Below, piece by piece: positions 39,968-51,595 of a stretch of 64,000 bases of DNA. Position 1 is the first letter of the stretch, and every line of letters begins with the position of its first letter. Made by a program: the position numbers and the translations under genes. The notes under the pieces were generated by a model. That model worked only from the letters and a program-made list of their open reading frames with translations, was not told where the DNA came from and made no database searches. This stretch comes from Acanthopleura granulata (lineage: Eukaryota; Mollusca; Polyplacophora; Chitonida; Chitonidae): assembly GCA_016165875.1 (NCBI GenBank), contig JABBOT010000002.1, positions 1,265,540 through 1,329,539 on the forward strand, written 5' to 3'.

Positions 39968-40385
39968 GACTGAAATGGTATGCCGATGACACCAGAAATG
40001 TTGCCACACCCAGTCTGTGCCGCGACCCGATATATTTGTAGTGCTTTGTCATTGGAACGGCATGCCAAAGGCATCAGAAATGTTGCCGCAACCAGCCCCG
40101 GAAACCGGCCGATGTACATGCAGTGCCATGTCACGTTAACGGTGTGCGGGAGGCATTAAAAATGTTGCCGTTCGTAGTTCCAGTGCCGGCCTGATGTGTT
40201 TGTAGTGCTATCTTACTGGAACGGCATGACGAAGAAACCAGGAATCTTTCCGCACCTTGGCAGTCCCAGCTCTCTTCCAATGCAGTTGAAGCGTTGTCTT
40301 AATAGAACGGCATGGCGAAGATATGATAGAAATGTTTTGATGTTTTGGCACCCAGTCCCGGTTCTGATCGTAAATATGTAATACC
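39968..40385. repeat. Tandem array of about five 78-87 bp units related to SINE family C
   Basis: Each unit contains a form of tggaacggcatgccgaagac, accagaaatgttgccgcacc, and gatatatttgtagtgcttt; units start near 39972, 40055, 40139, 40219 and 40304. Units are 70-80% alike by eye. Unit blocks match those in the 34.4-kb minisatellite and the 44.4-kb fragment. Confidence 0.82.
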
Positions 40386-41812
40386 CCGCCCTCCCGGGTA
40401 TGTATATTAAAGCATCCAAGACAGTTTTTTAAACTTTTGGACGGTTTTGTGGAATATGCCTCGTGTTTATACTTATGGAGGTTTGCTGGTTCTTCATGGC
40501 TCTGATTCATTATACCTTTGTCTTGGTGAAGTGAAATAATCTGCGATGCGACAGATATTTCTACACAGTCTGTTAATATCTTTTCGCACTCAAAGTCTTT
40601 CAGCATGCTGTCCTTGTAGCGAGTGTACAATAGGAAGCCGGACTTGAGTTAAGGTGATAAAACCTGTTGTCAAACCTCCTCATGTTTATCTAACGAGTTC
40701 ATCCATCAAGGCAGATGGCCCCTCTTTATTACAGAGCTGCGGAGATTATCGTCATGTAAAGCCAACAATAAACAGTTCGATTGACCCGATTCTGTCCGTT
40801 GACGATTGACTCTCCGGGGTGGCCAGCTGTTGCCCAGGGCAGAGAATTGCGGTCGCCGTTCACTAAAACATACTCATTAATGAATAATCAATATCGATTG
40901 TGGGCCAATCCAGGGTCTCGTCTTATATCTTACACCTCGTGTCTCCTTGTGTACCATATGCAGGCGGGATCTGCGTTGGTTACCTATCTTCGCCTGATTC
41001 ACAGAAGATTGTCACTGCATGCATGCCGACTGCAAAACTGTCGTGTCATCGCAAATTGTGTCGAGTTCAAATGACCGTTGCAAACATCCTACTTACAGAT
41101 CAAACCTGACTGGAAATGCAACTTGAACCACAGAGATGTTTACAGATATGGTACGCGTTGTGCAAATAATTATACCCAATCAAGGACTTGCCAGCCAACA
41201 AGTAAATCCCACAATTAACCCAGCGTATCATTGGACGTAACGGAGACGCTGAAATGGGTCTGCAAATCAATTTGTGGAAACACGATTCACTTGTTGTGGA
41301 AAGACTGAATGCGTAATCGACCAAGTGACCACTACAAGCTGCGCACTTTGAAGTACCTCTATACAGGCTTACCAAGCCATATTGTCTATCATATACATGG
41401 AGACACATTATGTACATTACGTATGTTTTCACAGACATATCACATAATAACTGTATAGTTCAGACAGTAAACACAGCAAACGCATGCATCACAATATAGT
41501 ATTCCAGTCAGTTAGAGGTCTGTTTTATGCACTCTTTGGTCATAGAAAAAAAAACCTTGGAACCCTAAATCAACAAAAGAACCTGAGGAAACAGGCAAAA
41601 CATGTTCGGTTCCAAACAGAAACCTTCCAGATAGTTGCTTAATGAACCTCTTTGAACAGGTTCTACATTGTTGCTGTATTTTATAAAAAAAGGTTTTCCT
41701 TGAGCATCACAAATAACCTTTTTACTCACTGCAAGTAGCCAAGGTTTCATATGTATATAACGGACAGTTCGAGGAAAGAACCTTCCACAAGCTACTTTCC
41801 CCGGGTGGGGAG

Positions 41813-41960
41813 GGGATTCTCAAGAATTTTTCACTTACAGGATTGTGGTGACTTCCTGTGGATTGGAGGAGCTGCAGTGCCCCAGGTAAACCACTGACCT
41901 TGGTAAAGTCACAGGCAAAACTTTCCCCCCTACGAGCGACGTACTTGCACGCCATACTGG
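41813..41960 (-). mobile_element. SINE family B fragment
   Basis: On the minus strand: GTACGTCGCTCGTAGGGG, GTGACTTTACCAAGGTCAGT, GGTTTACCTGGGGCACTGC and AGTGAAAAATTCTTGAG. Collinear with the 23.85-kb copy. No head seen. Confidence 0.65.
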
Positions 41961-42117
41961 TGGATGACAAGTGGCCTGTTCAATGGTCTGAGTTTAAACT
42001 CACACCTAGAATGTGTCTTGTAACGACTGAAAAACAAGTGTCTTAAGCACTCAGGAAAGAACGAGCGCACCATTTTCAGAGATATATCACCCTATAACTA
42101 ATGTCACTGTAGTATCG

Positions 42118-42357
42118 ATTTATTGATTGATTGATTGATTTATTTATTTATTTATTTGTTTGATTGGTGTTTTACGCCGTACTCAAAAATATTTCACTTA
42201 TAGGACCGCGGTCAGCTTTATGATGGGAGGAAACCAAACTGAGTCCGGGTGAAACCCACGACCATCCGCAGGTTGGTGGTGGACCTTCCTATGTACGGAC
42301 AGAGAGGAAGCCAGTTAAACTCACAGCGACCGCGTTGATCAGAGGCACCATAAGGAA
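42118..42357 (-). mobile_element. SINE family A, nearly full length
   Basis: Plus strand: a (TTGA)n/(TTTA)n tail, gattggtgttttacgccgta, caaaaatatttcacttatag, gatgggaggaaaccaaactg, cccacgaccatccgcagg, cttcctatgtacggacagag, and degraded head sequence aactcacagcgaccgcg. The tRNA-like 5' end is eroded. Confidence 0.9.
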
Positions 42358-44419
42358 GTCATAGCCCTCCTCGACCACGGATCCTCTCCCCCCCTCATTC
42401 CGTCCCTGTAGTTTTGACGCGGATAGCATGAATAATGCATACACCCTATCACAGTATTACAGTAAATCAGAGCTGTGTAGTTTTTTTTAGGAGGACTCAT
42501 ACCTTGTATCTGTCACATCCCTTGAAAAGTTAAATGAAATTCTCTCACTTTTCAATATATTATTAAAATCATAAATGCACCATTTTAATATTGTTCAAAT
42601 TACAACACGTATATATCATCCCCAAGGATTTCGGTATCGGCTAGCATTGGTATTTTCTAAACCTACAAGTATATGCATAGGCCTACTATGTTATTGATTT
42701 ACTGAAAGAGGACTGTTCTTTATCAGTAATATATGTTCAATCGTCATAATTCTACAGCAACCGATTCCCCCCTCTCGGAATCTGCTGGCGGTCAAGACGC
42801 GACCATTCTAATTGTGGTGGAACCATATCTCCTGGTCCATAGCTTTTGTACCGTATATACGTTAAGAAAATCTGTATCTGGACAACATCAGATACACGAT
42901 TGCACAGTCCCGTGCCTGGATCCTATTTTTCTCCAAATGGCCAATGGATTGTGTCTGTATAGGCCGACTAATGGTTAGGATTAAATTGACCGATGTCCAC
43001 TACAGAGGCTGATCGATTCAGAATTCAGTCCACCAAGGATCGTTTCCTCTAAGATTACAGGAAAAACCATGGAAACCGAGCAGAGCTGTGCTGAAGCCAG
43101 ATCCGAAATAAACCGACAAAGTCCTTGCTTTTACAGCCATAGATGAATTAGCTTCTAGTGTGTCTGTAAAAAGGGCACTTTAAGAATTCACCACGTGTTA
43201 CTTATGATGCGCACCTGAGCAGTTTCAAACCAAAGCCTGATCCGTTCCAGGCCATGCTCTAGTTAAAATGAAATATTTATACACTAATTTGACGGACAGA
43301 CCCTAAAAACATGCAAGAATCAATATTTTTGACTTCCATACATGCTATCGATTCCACAAACCCGACTGATTCATCGTATATTTACTAGATACTTTATTCT
43401 TTGGGACTGAAATCACGCATCCGACGGTTTTGAGTAGGGCCTGCTAAACGTATGTTATATGTGTGTATATATATCTTCACAGTTTCCAGATTTGACGCCC
43501 GTCCGTATACAACCCCTGGCACACGCCCTGAGTAGTTCATACATTACTCATAAGGTAGACCTAGATAGCTTTTGAAGAATAGGTCTAATGAATCCGGCAT
43601 CTATTATCGCGTTTTAATAATACTCTCTGATCTCATGCATAGCCGAGGTGCAAGAATGAGCCTAAATCCTAATGAATTTGTTGTCGCTAAAGCCCCAAGT
43701 CTGTATAAGATGAATTGTACATTGACGAGAAAAAAATGGCCCATGTGATGTCACAAGCTGCGACGCATGCGCACAACAAAATGCATGCCATGATTGCGAA
43801 GAAGAACTCTATTCTCAACAAAAGGACAACGCCATCAACAACACCGTTTTCCCATTGTTAATCAGTTTCACTAAAGACCTAAAAACGATTGACAGACTTA
43901 ATATTCCATTCCCGTAGAAAGCACCTTTTCACTGGCCCAAATCGTGATTCGTTTCCAAATAGTTTGCAGTTAGTTAGCGAATCTAGAGAACAAATGTGAA
44001 GTGTACAGATGATGCATATAGACGACGTGACGTCAATCCGTGGTGAGGAGAAGTAAGAAAAGGCCCCTGTGCAGCGAAATCTTGGTATTGATACTTTTGC
44101 GTGATTTATGCTACCCCACCCTAGACCAACCCCAACTGTCACCATTTCACAAACAAGGCTAACCTACGGTATACAGTCCAAGCATAATCTGTCCATTTTC
44201 ATCAGTATCTATGTTTACGAGTCCTTTCTGCTCTAGAGCTCAGGCAATACCAAAACGGAAAGTTCACTCCCGTGTAGGGTCAGGCGATAGAATTTCTGCA
44301 ATATTCTTACCACCTACTAATTTCTTTGATTGGAATTTACCGTTTTTTTCAACATTATTTCGATCACATCAGAACGGTTTCTCCTTGTCACAGACCGAAC
44401 CCAATGTCCACATATTTAC

Positions 44420-44500
44420 AGTGCAGCCTCACTGGAATGCCATGCCGAAGACACCAGATACGGCACCCCACACATTCATATTACACTGACACTGAGCCGA
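44420..44500 (-). mobile_element. SINE family C body fragment
   Basis: Plus strand: agtgcagcctcactggaatg, ccatgccgaagacaccagat, acggcaccccacacattcat, attacactgacactgagc. A single, untandemised version of the unit found in the arrays at 34.4 and 40.0 kb. Confidence 0.65.
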
Positions 44501-45199
44501 GGCTACCAGTACTTTGGCCTATAATACCTCCACTACTAAGCATCAAGCGAGGTAGTGCCAAGAGTACTGATGTTAAGAACCTTAGGTATGACTTGATTCG
44601 GGATTTAGTCCTATAGGGTCTACCGTTTACGAGGCAGACGTTATGAGCACTAAGCAACCGGTCTCAACAGAAGAAGACGGGCCGAGAGCAAGAGTTGCTA
44701 TTCTGAATTGTGACGACACGCTCAATCGGACTGTACATGCTAGCTAGTGTCTCCTGGGGCATGGCGCTCCAGTAATTTAGTACTGTAAACATGTTCCGTA
44801 AGTGTCTGGAGTGTTCTGCCTGAAAGAAAAGGTGATGTGAGATCACGGAATGTTGATTTATAGCAAACAGGCGAACGGTGACGCCATGAGCGTCACGTGA
44901 AAGGCTTATAAAGGTTAAGGGGGGGGGGGGCGTTATACGATGTCCTGTTTAATCTGGTTTATGTTAATGTTGTTGGATGGAAATAAACAAAAATAGTACA
45001 GGCGCAAGCAAAACGAGCGTGGTTTGGATTCTAAACAAGGGCAAGCGGTGATTTAACCAACCACAAAGAAACCATATGATATTTACAAGATTCTTGTACG
45101 CTTACGCGACGGAAATACTACTGTATCTGCGTTAATTACGTTAGCAGAAATGTTGCATGATGTCAGCGCTTGGTGATGAAACAGGAAACGATGTCGAAA

Positions 45200-45293
45200 A
45201 ACTAAATAAATACGTCGTTTCCTCGAACATATATAGGCTACTGTTTTTACTTGAAACATGGAAGCGTGCCTTTTCATCCACATGTAGTATGCA
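45200..45293 (+). repeat. Dispersed repeat, copy 1
   Basis: cgaacatatataggctactg, tttttacttgaaacatgg, aagcgtgccttttcatccac: matches 48325-48415 over about 80 bp in the same orientation. Confidence 0.75.
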
Positions 45294-46692
45294 AAGAATG
45301 GTTTCAAAGGATATTTATAGCATTCCATAACGATAATCGTTCATTAAAAACCCAGCGCGCAAGGTCACCACAAGCTGTGATGAGGCCAAACGTAAACAAG
45401 AGCGCGTGAGTCTCTCTCGGTGTCGAAAGGTCAATCCAGTCAATCGCGGCGGCAGTGATGAAGGCGTGTTTGCAGCGAGACATGCGCTGTTGGAGACATG
45501 TGACTCGGTAACTAGGCAGAGTATTCCGTAAGAACAGGCTTAGTAACGTATACATGCATGTGCCTGTCTAATGTCACCTATGAAACTTAATGTTGAGGCT
45601 ACAGTGGAAATTTACTGTTGTTCATATGTATTAGGTGAGCAGATTGTTTGAGATAGATCCTAGCTTATTCAACAATGAGACCATTAATAACAATACATTT
45701 GTTTACTACTCCAAACACTACTCCACAGATATACTGTATTATTGCCACAGTCGACTGACCTAAATATCCATCCAGTACAGACCTATAAGCACGCGTCAGT
45801 AACCAGCTGCGCGCGTTACATTTCCGTCATAACACGTCTTGTTTATGTTCACGGTAGAATTGGTGTCATGTTCTATTTGAGATGTATATGTATTTACATT
45901 TTATAGCTATACCTCATGCATGGGCGTTTAACATTTAGAGGCCAACCTATGGCTGTGCACAAAAATCATAGGTTAAATGTACATGCATAGAAGGTAAACT
46001 TCTATGCACCGCTTTGTGACCGCAATAGTGTATATTCCATATATTAGCCATGCACGAACATGGATCGATTTATATGGCACCTGCTTTCATGCTTTCATAT
46101 CCTTCTTTATTCTCGTGGCAGAATTTCGTAAGCTTCAGAACCCGGATTCAAACCCAACTCTGGTCAAGTCAGTGGGGACTCGGTGTCCATGACATGTGTA
46201 ATGGTGACTCGGGTTCAAGCTGGTTTGGCCATTGTTTTCTTGCAATGCGTGAGTAATACGTGATCAGTTTGCCCATGAAAGACTGTACTACAACCATACA
46301 TATATAGGCCCGAATTAGGTGGGTGGCTCCCCATTACTCACTACATGTAGATGTACGCCTTCTTCTTACTTGTGCATATCTTTTTTTTAATATTAATCAG
46401 GCTTTTCAAGGATATCCGTCAATACGTGTAATCAGACTATAATCTCCATTGGGACCGTAGACGGCTCAGCTATTCGTGACGAACATGTGCATGTTAGATC
46501 CCTAAATGTGTAATAGTGACAGGAAATCGAATACACGAAAGTAACATCCACTTCGTTAATGAAAGGAAATGCATGAAAATGTGCAACCGCAATTAGACAC
46601 TAACTGTGCCACTGGATGCATCTACATCTGTTGTGTTTGAAGTTAATGGGCAGTGGTAACAAGCACATGTTAAACTGTCCAGCTTTCGCGGC

Positions 46693-46880
46693 TTGAATTG
46701 TGCTTTTTACGAGCACATATATACAATGATAGCATCAATACGTAAATGAGGATGTGTATCTAGTCGGCAAAACTTAGAGGCAAATCTACGCCTACGTCGA
46801 GACTTTGATCTCTAATGTATTGTGTCGCCATTTTGCTCCGTCATTTCCTGGTTTCCGTATGTTGGGAACCATGCAGACAG
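46693..46880 (+). repeat. Local duplication, copy 1
   Basis: Shares with 48418-48684 the blocks ttttacgagcacatatatac, aatgatagcatcaatacgta, aacttagaggcaaatctacg, and gtattgtgtcgccattt. About 90% identical by eye, same orientation, 1.7 kb apart. Confidence 0.85.
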
Positions 46881-47347
46881 CGCGAAGATACAAAACGTTA
46901 TGAGACGGCATACACACTCACGGTAAGAGCTGAAATGGCCTATTTTTTACGTATCCTGTTGGCAGATCATTAATCGTGTTCGACCTTATTATGCGCTGAA
47001 TAATGTTTCGACCTGCTTTTCTCAGGGATCTATGTGAGTACGTATGGGGTACAACAAGACATCTTCGAACGAAGGCTCTATGGGCACAGCCATCTTGAAT
47101 ACAAATGACCTTACGTCACAAATTATTTGTCAAATTGAAAAAATTCAATGAGTTCAAAATTAATACTGCTTGCATGATTTGGCAATATTTTTCCATTCGC
47201 AATGAAAGTAATGTACTTACATTTAAAAATAAGACCGAGCCAACTCTGGGGGGGGGGGGGTTGGAGATGGCCACTCAATACATACAAGTTTAGATTCGCC
47301 CATTCTCGACGTATACCCGAAGATAGACGAAATGGGTCACTATTTCA

Positions 47348-47727
47348 TCTGCAGTGAGAGAAATGTTTGGGTCAACCGACTCAAAAATCTGAGTTTTCCA
47401 GTGGAACGAATTCAACCTAGAAAATTAATTCATATGACCAGATCGGCTGAGTCATTGAAGATCCCCTTTTTTAACTTACAGACTCATAAGTGGTCGATGA
47501 ATCCTTTGATTTCTCTTGTAAGTCACCCAAACATCCCCTTTTTTAACTTACAGACTCACAAATGGTCGATGAGTGCTTTGATTTCTCTTGTAAGTCACCC
47601 AAACAATCCGGTGAATCTTTAATGACTTGGTCGATCTGGTCCTATGACTCCGTTTTCTGAGTTGAATTAGCTCTACTGGAAAACTCAGACTTTTGAGTCT
47701 GTTGACGTAAAGTTTTCTCTCAGTGTA
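47348..47727. mobile_element. Foldback element: about 119-bp inverted arms around a 72-bp tandem repeat
   Basis: The left arm (47348-47466) and reversed right arm (47609-47727) share cagtgagagaaa, gactcaaaa.tctgag, ttttccagt and gaccagatcg in order. Between them, a 72-bp unit occurs twice (47461-47532 and 47533-47604), starting atcccc and ending agtcacccaaac. No coding capacity for a transposase. Fits a non-autonomous foldback or MITE-type DNA element. Confidence 0.85.
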
Positions 47728-48324
47728 GTGGGTGAACAAGAGTACTGATAATATCCTTAAATGATGATCACAAAAGGACATATTTGTTTAATTCCCTGGC
47801 TTCTGTTTTCTGTTTGTATGACTCCATGTATGACTCAGTTTGGTTTAACGCCACATCGTCAACTTTTCCACCATATCGTGGCGATGTATGATTGAAACTC
47901 GTCTTTACAATCCGAAAACAAAGTTGACAAAAATTAATTTCTGGCAGTTTTCTACACATTCATAACAATTCAAGTTCGAGTGCGATTGATTAATGGATTG
48001 AATGATCATTTCACAAGGGTAATTCACACGTCCTGTAGCGTATACAACACCAATTAAGAATGATGTGATTTCAAACAGCTTGGAAACCAGCTTATAATGA
48101 ATGGATAGCCTGGAACTGCCGAACGATCACACCCATTAACCCAACCGAGAGAGGTTTATTCCGGTTTCACCTACTTTCACACCTCCACTCCACCAGTTAC
48201 GGCGCCACGTGGGTTCTGACACAGCATGCATTAGGGGATCTATATATGTGAGTCGCTCAGTCAAACTCTCCAACAGCGCGGGGCGTCCAGTTTTCTTCCA
48301 TCGTGCTAGATGTGTAAATAAAAA

Positions 48325-48415
48325 TAAATAAATAAATAAGTTCTTGAACATGTATAGGCTACTGTTTTTGCATGAAATATAGAAGCGTACCTTTTTCATC
48401 CAGATGTAGTACACA
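48325..48415 (+). repeat. Dispersed repeat, copy 2
   Basis: tgaacatgtataggctactg, tttttgcatgaaatatag, aagcgtacctttttcatcc: second copy of the 45.2-kb block. It directly abuts duplication copy 2, so a larger mosaic duplication is possible. Confidence 0.75.
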
Positions 48416-48417
48416 TG

Positions 48418-48684
48418 TTGAATTGTATTTTCTTTTTTACGAGCACATATATACAATGATAGCATCAATACGTAAATGAATGAATGAATGATTATGGCTT
48501 AACGCCACATCGGCAATATCTCAGCCATATCGTTGAGAGTGGAGGATGTGTATCTAGTCTCAGTCTAAACTTAGAGGCAAATCTACGCCTTCGTCGAGAC
48601 TTTGACCTCTGATGTATTGTGTCGCCATTTTACTCAGTCATTTTCTTGGTTTCCGTATGTCTGGAATTTGGCAGACAGCCTGTA
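48418..48684 (+). repeat. Local duplication, copy 2, with a 63-bp insertion
   Basis: Same blocks as copy 1. At 48479-48542, between cgtaaatga and ggatgtg, it carries an extra (aatg)n-attatggcttaacgcc..atatctcagccatatcg segment that looks like a SINE 3' end; a related piece lies at 47826-47882. Confidence 0.85.
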
Positions 48685-48936
48685 GATTTTAAATGTTAGG
48701 AAATGGCCGGATGACTACTGGATAAGACTTTCAGATTATCATTGAAAACTTTTCATTTGTATTTTTGAAATCTGTTCAATGTCATGACAGAATACTGTTC
48801 ACCTGTAAATTCGTATCCATGAAAGAACACTGTTCACTTGTGATGTATATGAAAGAAAAGTTGAAGCATTTCATTTCCCACTGTTCTACTCCGTAAGGCT
48901 TTTATCGACGGCGACAGATGATGACCTCACTCTGCT

Positions 48937-49200
48937 ATGCCAATCACATACTGTGACGGAACGTTTTACACATCGAACCTCTTGTTCCAGCCAGTGACGA
49001 TACAGACCGACTTTGAGAAAGCATTTCACAAGGCCGTCGGTACCGTTCTACCAAATACAAAGCTAAAGGGTTGTTTCTTTCAATTTACCCAGATTATATG
49101 GCGTAACTGTCAGAAGAATGGTCTGCAGTCGCTTTACCAGATTAATGAAGAGGTAAGAAACGTTTTCCGCAGGGACGCAGTACTGCCACTTACGAAATGA
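48937..49200 (+). pseudogene. Relic of a MULE (Mutator-like) transposase
   Basis: An 87-codon open stretch. YCDGTFYTSNLLF matches the start of the MULE transposase core (the 'DGTF' aspartate region). It jumps directly to TDFEKAF and LKGCFFQFTQIIWRNCQ, the later part of the same domain, where the second catalytic acidic residue and the conserved 'KGCxFHFxQ' block lie (here the His is Gln). The segment normally between these blocks is missing, so this is an internally deleted fragment. It could not give an active enzyme. Confidence 0.75.
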
Positions 49201-49369
49201 AACAACAGGTTGTCATCAGCACTATATCAACATTGGAATTCGCAGACTGAGCCTGACATTTCTTTCATATATAACTCTATTTCACCCATATTCCTCTTTC
49301 TTAAACAAAAGAAGTAGGTGAAACGGGAACACCCCCCCCCCCCAGAGAAAGACTTTAAGTTAACCAAAA

Positions 49370-49515
49370 GCTTGAGTTAGTTGGGAGTGCGGGAGTTCAC
49401 CTGTAACTCGCCAAACGTCTGTGGTTTTACTTCGGGCACTCCGGTTTCCCCTGTCCATAAAACCATCGTGTTATTTAAGAAAATCTCGAATGTAGCATTA
49501 AACAACAACCGAACC
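49370..49515 (+). mobile_element. SINE family B fragment
   Basis: Reads ctgtaactcgccaaacgtct, gtggttttacttcgggcact, ccggtttcccctgtcc, then a diverged gcattaaacaacaaccgaac end. Same order of blocks as the other two family B pieces. Lies just downstream of the MULE relic. Confidence 0.6.
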
Positions 49516-50046
49516 AATCCCTAGTTTACGTGTAAACATCATTTAAAATATTTTGGGTCATGTAATCCCTTTCTTTGTTATCGCACTAGTGCAGATAGAA
49601 CCTTTAGGCCAACGATTGTGGAGACCGGAAAAGGTTTGTGTGTTCTGCGCACTAACATCCAAGCTTATCTGCACAGCGTCAGCTGTAGAATTAGGTAACC
49701 CAGTTCGGGTGTGTTGTTTAGTGTGTACACTTCACCTTGATCTGGGTGAAGGGACGCACCCTAACAGATGGAGTGGAAGGATAGGGCGGGGCGATGGGGG
49801 AAGGGGGATACTGATATAGTATGCACTGGATACATCTTAACCTAAGCCCCACACACATAACCCGATCTTATCAACGACGAAACACCCATGTGCTAAAAAT
49901 AAATAATCTAATGAGGATATATCTGTAGGTTTGTTTTGACTTGGCCGACCGGGTTAAATTCTGTAGTGTATACTGAGTCCTTACTTTGGAGAAGCCCGCA
50001 CGACTCATGTCTACTAGTAAGAGCATGTACATATACATAAGTTATC

Positions 50047-50068
50047 TACTCTCTCTCTCTCTCTCAGT
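50047..50068. repeat. (CT)n microsatellite
   Basis: Ten CT repeats in a pyrimidine-rich stretch. Confidence 0.85.
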
Positions 50069-50130
50069 CCACCTCTCGAACCACTGTCTGTCTTTCTCCC
50101 CATCCCTCAACTCCATCTTAAATCAATGAC

Positions 50131-50400
50131 GGGAGCTTTCGTGGCTCACTTGGTTAGCGCGCTAGCGCAGCGTAATGACCCAGAAGCCTCCCACCAAATG
50201 TTGTCGCTATGAGTTCAAGTCCAGCTCATGCTGGCTTTCTCTCCGTCCGTACGTGGGAAAGTCCGCCAGCAACCTGCGGATGGTCGTGGTTTTCCCCCGG
50301 ACTCTGCCCGGTTTCCTTCCACCATAAGACTGGCCACCTTCGAATAAGTGAAATATTCTTGAGCACGGCGTAACACACCAATCAAAAGAGTAAATAAATG
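50131..50400 (+). mobile_element. SINE family A, full-length reference copy (270 bp) with 10-bp target duplication
   Basis: The best preserved copy: gggagctttcgtggctcact (A-box region tggctcacttggttagcgc), B-box-like gagttcaagtccagctc, body tccgccagcaacctgcggat, and tail gaataagtgaaatattcttg with cggcgtaacacaccaatc. Identical aatcaatgac flanks it at 50121-50130 and 50401-50410. Confidence 0.94.
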
Positions 50401-51429
50401 AATCAATGACCTCGTCCTCATGCAGTCCTTTTCGCTCCTTTTCCAGCCCCAGTCCAAGATTTCAGCCTGAGTCAGTGATTCCAACCTCAGATCTTGATTC
50501 AAGATTTGCTGTATGTAGTCAATTCATGATTTCAGCCTCAGTCAGGCTAGTTTCATGGGTGAAGTAACCCTTACTACCTGGTGTAAATCACATGCCTTTG
50601 ACAGGTAACTGACGAACTTCCAAACATGTGGCGTACAAACAAATGTAGATCTGTGATCTGTTTCATTCGTCCTAGCTCAGCTTTCAGAAATAGAGATCTG
50701 TACTCTTCCATTCACACTCCTGGAACTCCGTTTTTCCGACTGTGCTGTCCTACACATGTCAAAGCTGTACGCTTCAAAACACGTTTCCTTTAATATCTTA
50801 GAGAAATTCTGTTTTAATGCCACCAAAGTATTTGTAAAAATTAAATACCGTCAGGTCACAATTGTTTTAAATGTATCTGGCGCATCAACAACTAGCTTGA
50901 GTTCAGAGAGCCAATTCGATTTGAGCCGGCAGTGCTTGGCATCGTTCGGAAAAAGGATCAACTGGTGCAAAGTTGGGTCTGAAACCAAGAAGACTTACTT
51001 CATTAAAATGGCGTGATTTGAAAATGGCGGCTAGCGAAGTTCGGATGCTGTCCGAATGCGTGCGTCGGTTACATTTGTGTTTAATTGCGACGTTGTGGTC
51101 TGTATTATTTCCTCAAAATGAGGTGATATGGATTAAAAAGTGCTTTAAGATCACGGGACAACTATTTTCGTAGCGTATAGTTTGATTACTTTGAGGGCAG
51201 CACAGGCGACGGGACCGAGTTCCAGGTTTGTCAATGTAACGATTCCGAGCGGTGAATGTGGACGCTAAGTTGGGGACATGTCCCTCCGATCTTAGAGCTA
51301 AGACAAGCGCTGCATATTGCCGGAAGAAAACTGGTCTTCAACGAACTTCGAACGGCCATGAGAGCTTCGTTGACCACTTCATTTATAAAGGAAAACGCCT
51401 CTAACCATTATAAAGCCTCAATTCATTAT

Positions 51430-51595
51430 TCCAGGCTCATTCCATGATTTCATCTCGGTCCATGTTCACTGCCTTCAGCCAAGAATCCAGTTTCAGTCCA
51501 TGTTTCAGGGGATGTTTCTACCCTTCGGTCATGTGTCCACTTTCAGACCATGTTTCCAGCATCTGACCATGATTTCAGCCTCATGATATGCTAGT
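51430..51595. repeat. Degenerate short repeat region
   Basis: Recurring ccatgatttcatctcggtcc, tttcagtccatgtttcag, tttcagaccatgtttccagc, gaccatgatttcagcctc at 25-40 bp spacing; a related stretch lies at 50440-50545 (gatttcagcctcagtc). Weak and irregular. Confidence 0.5.

Larger units (their letters stand above)
40386..47347. other. Gene-poor tract with SINE fragments
   Basis: No exon recognised on either strand. The segment 41545-41810 has several aaccttc/ggttc motifs that suggest another degraded element, but I could not define its ends. G11 at about 44921-44931 and G12 at about 47250-47261 are polypurine tracts. Confidence 0.5.

Noticed and set aside
40208..40630. A 140-codon open frame on the minus strand
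   Set aside because: Half of it lies in the 39.97-40.39 kb tandem array and the rest has no recognisable similarity.
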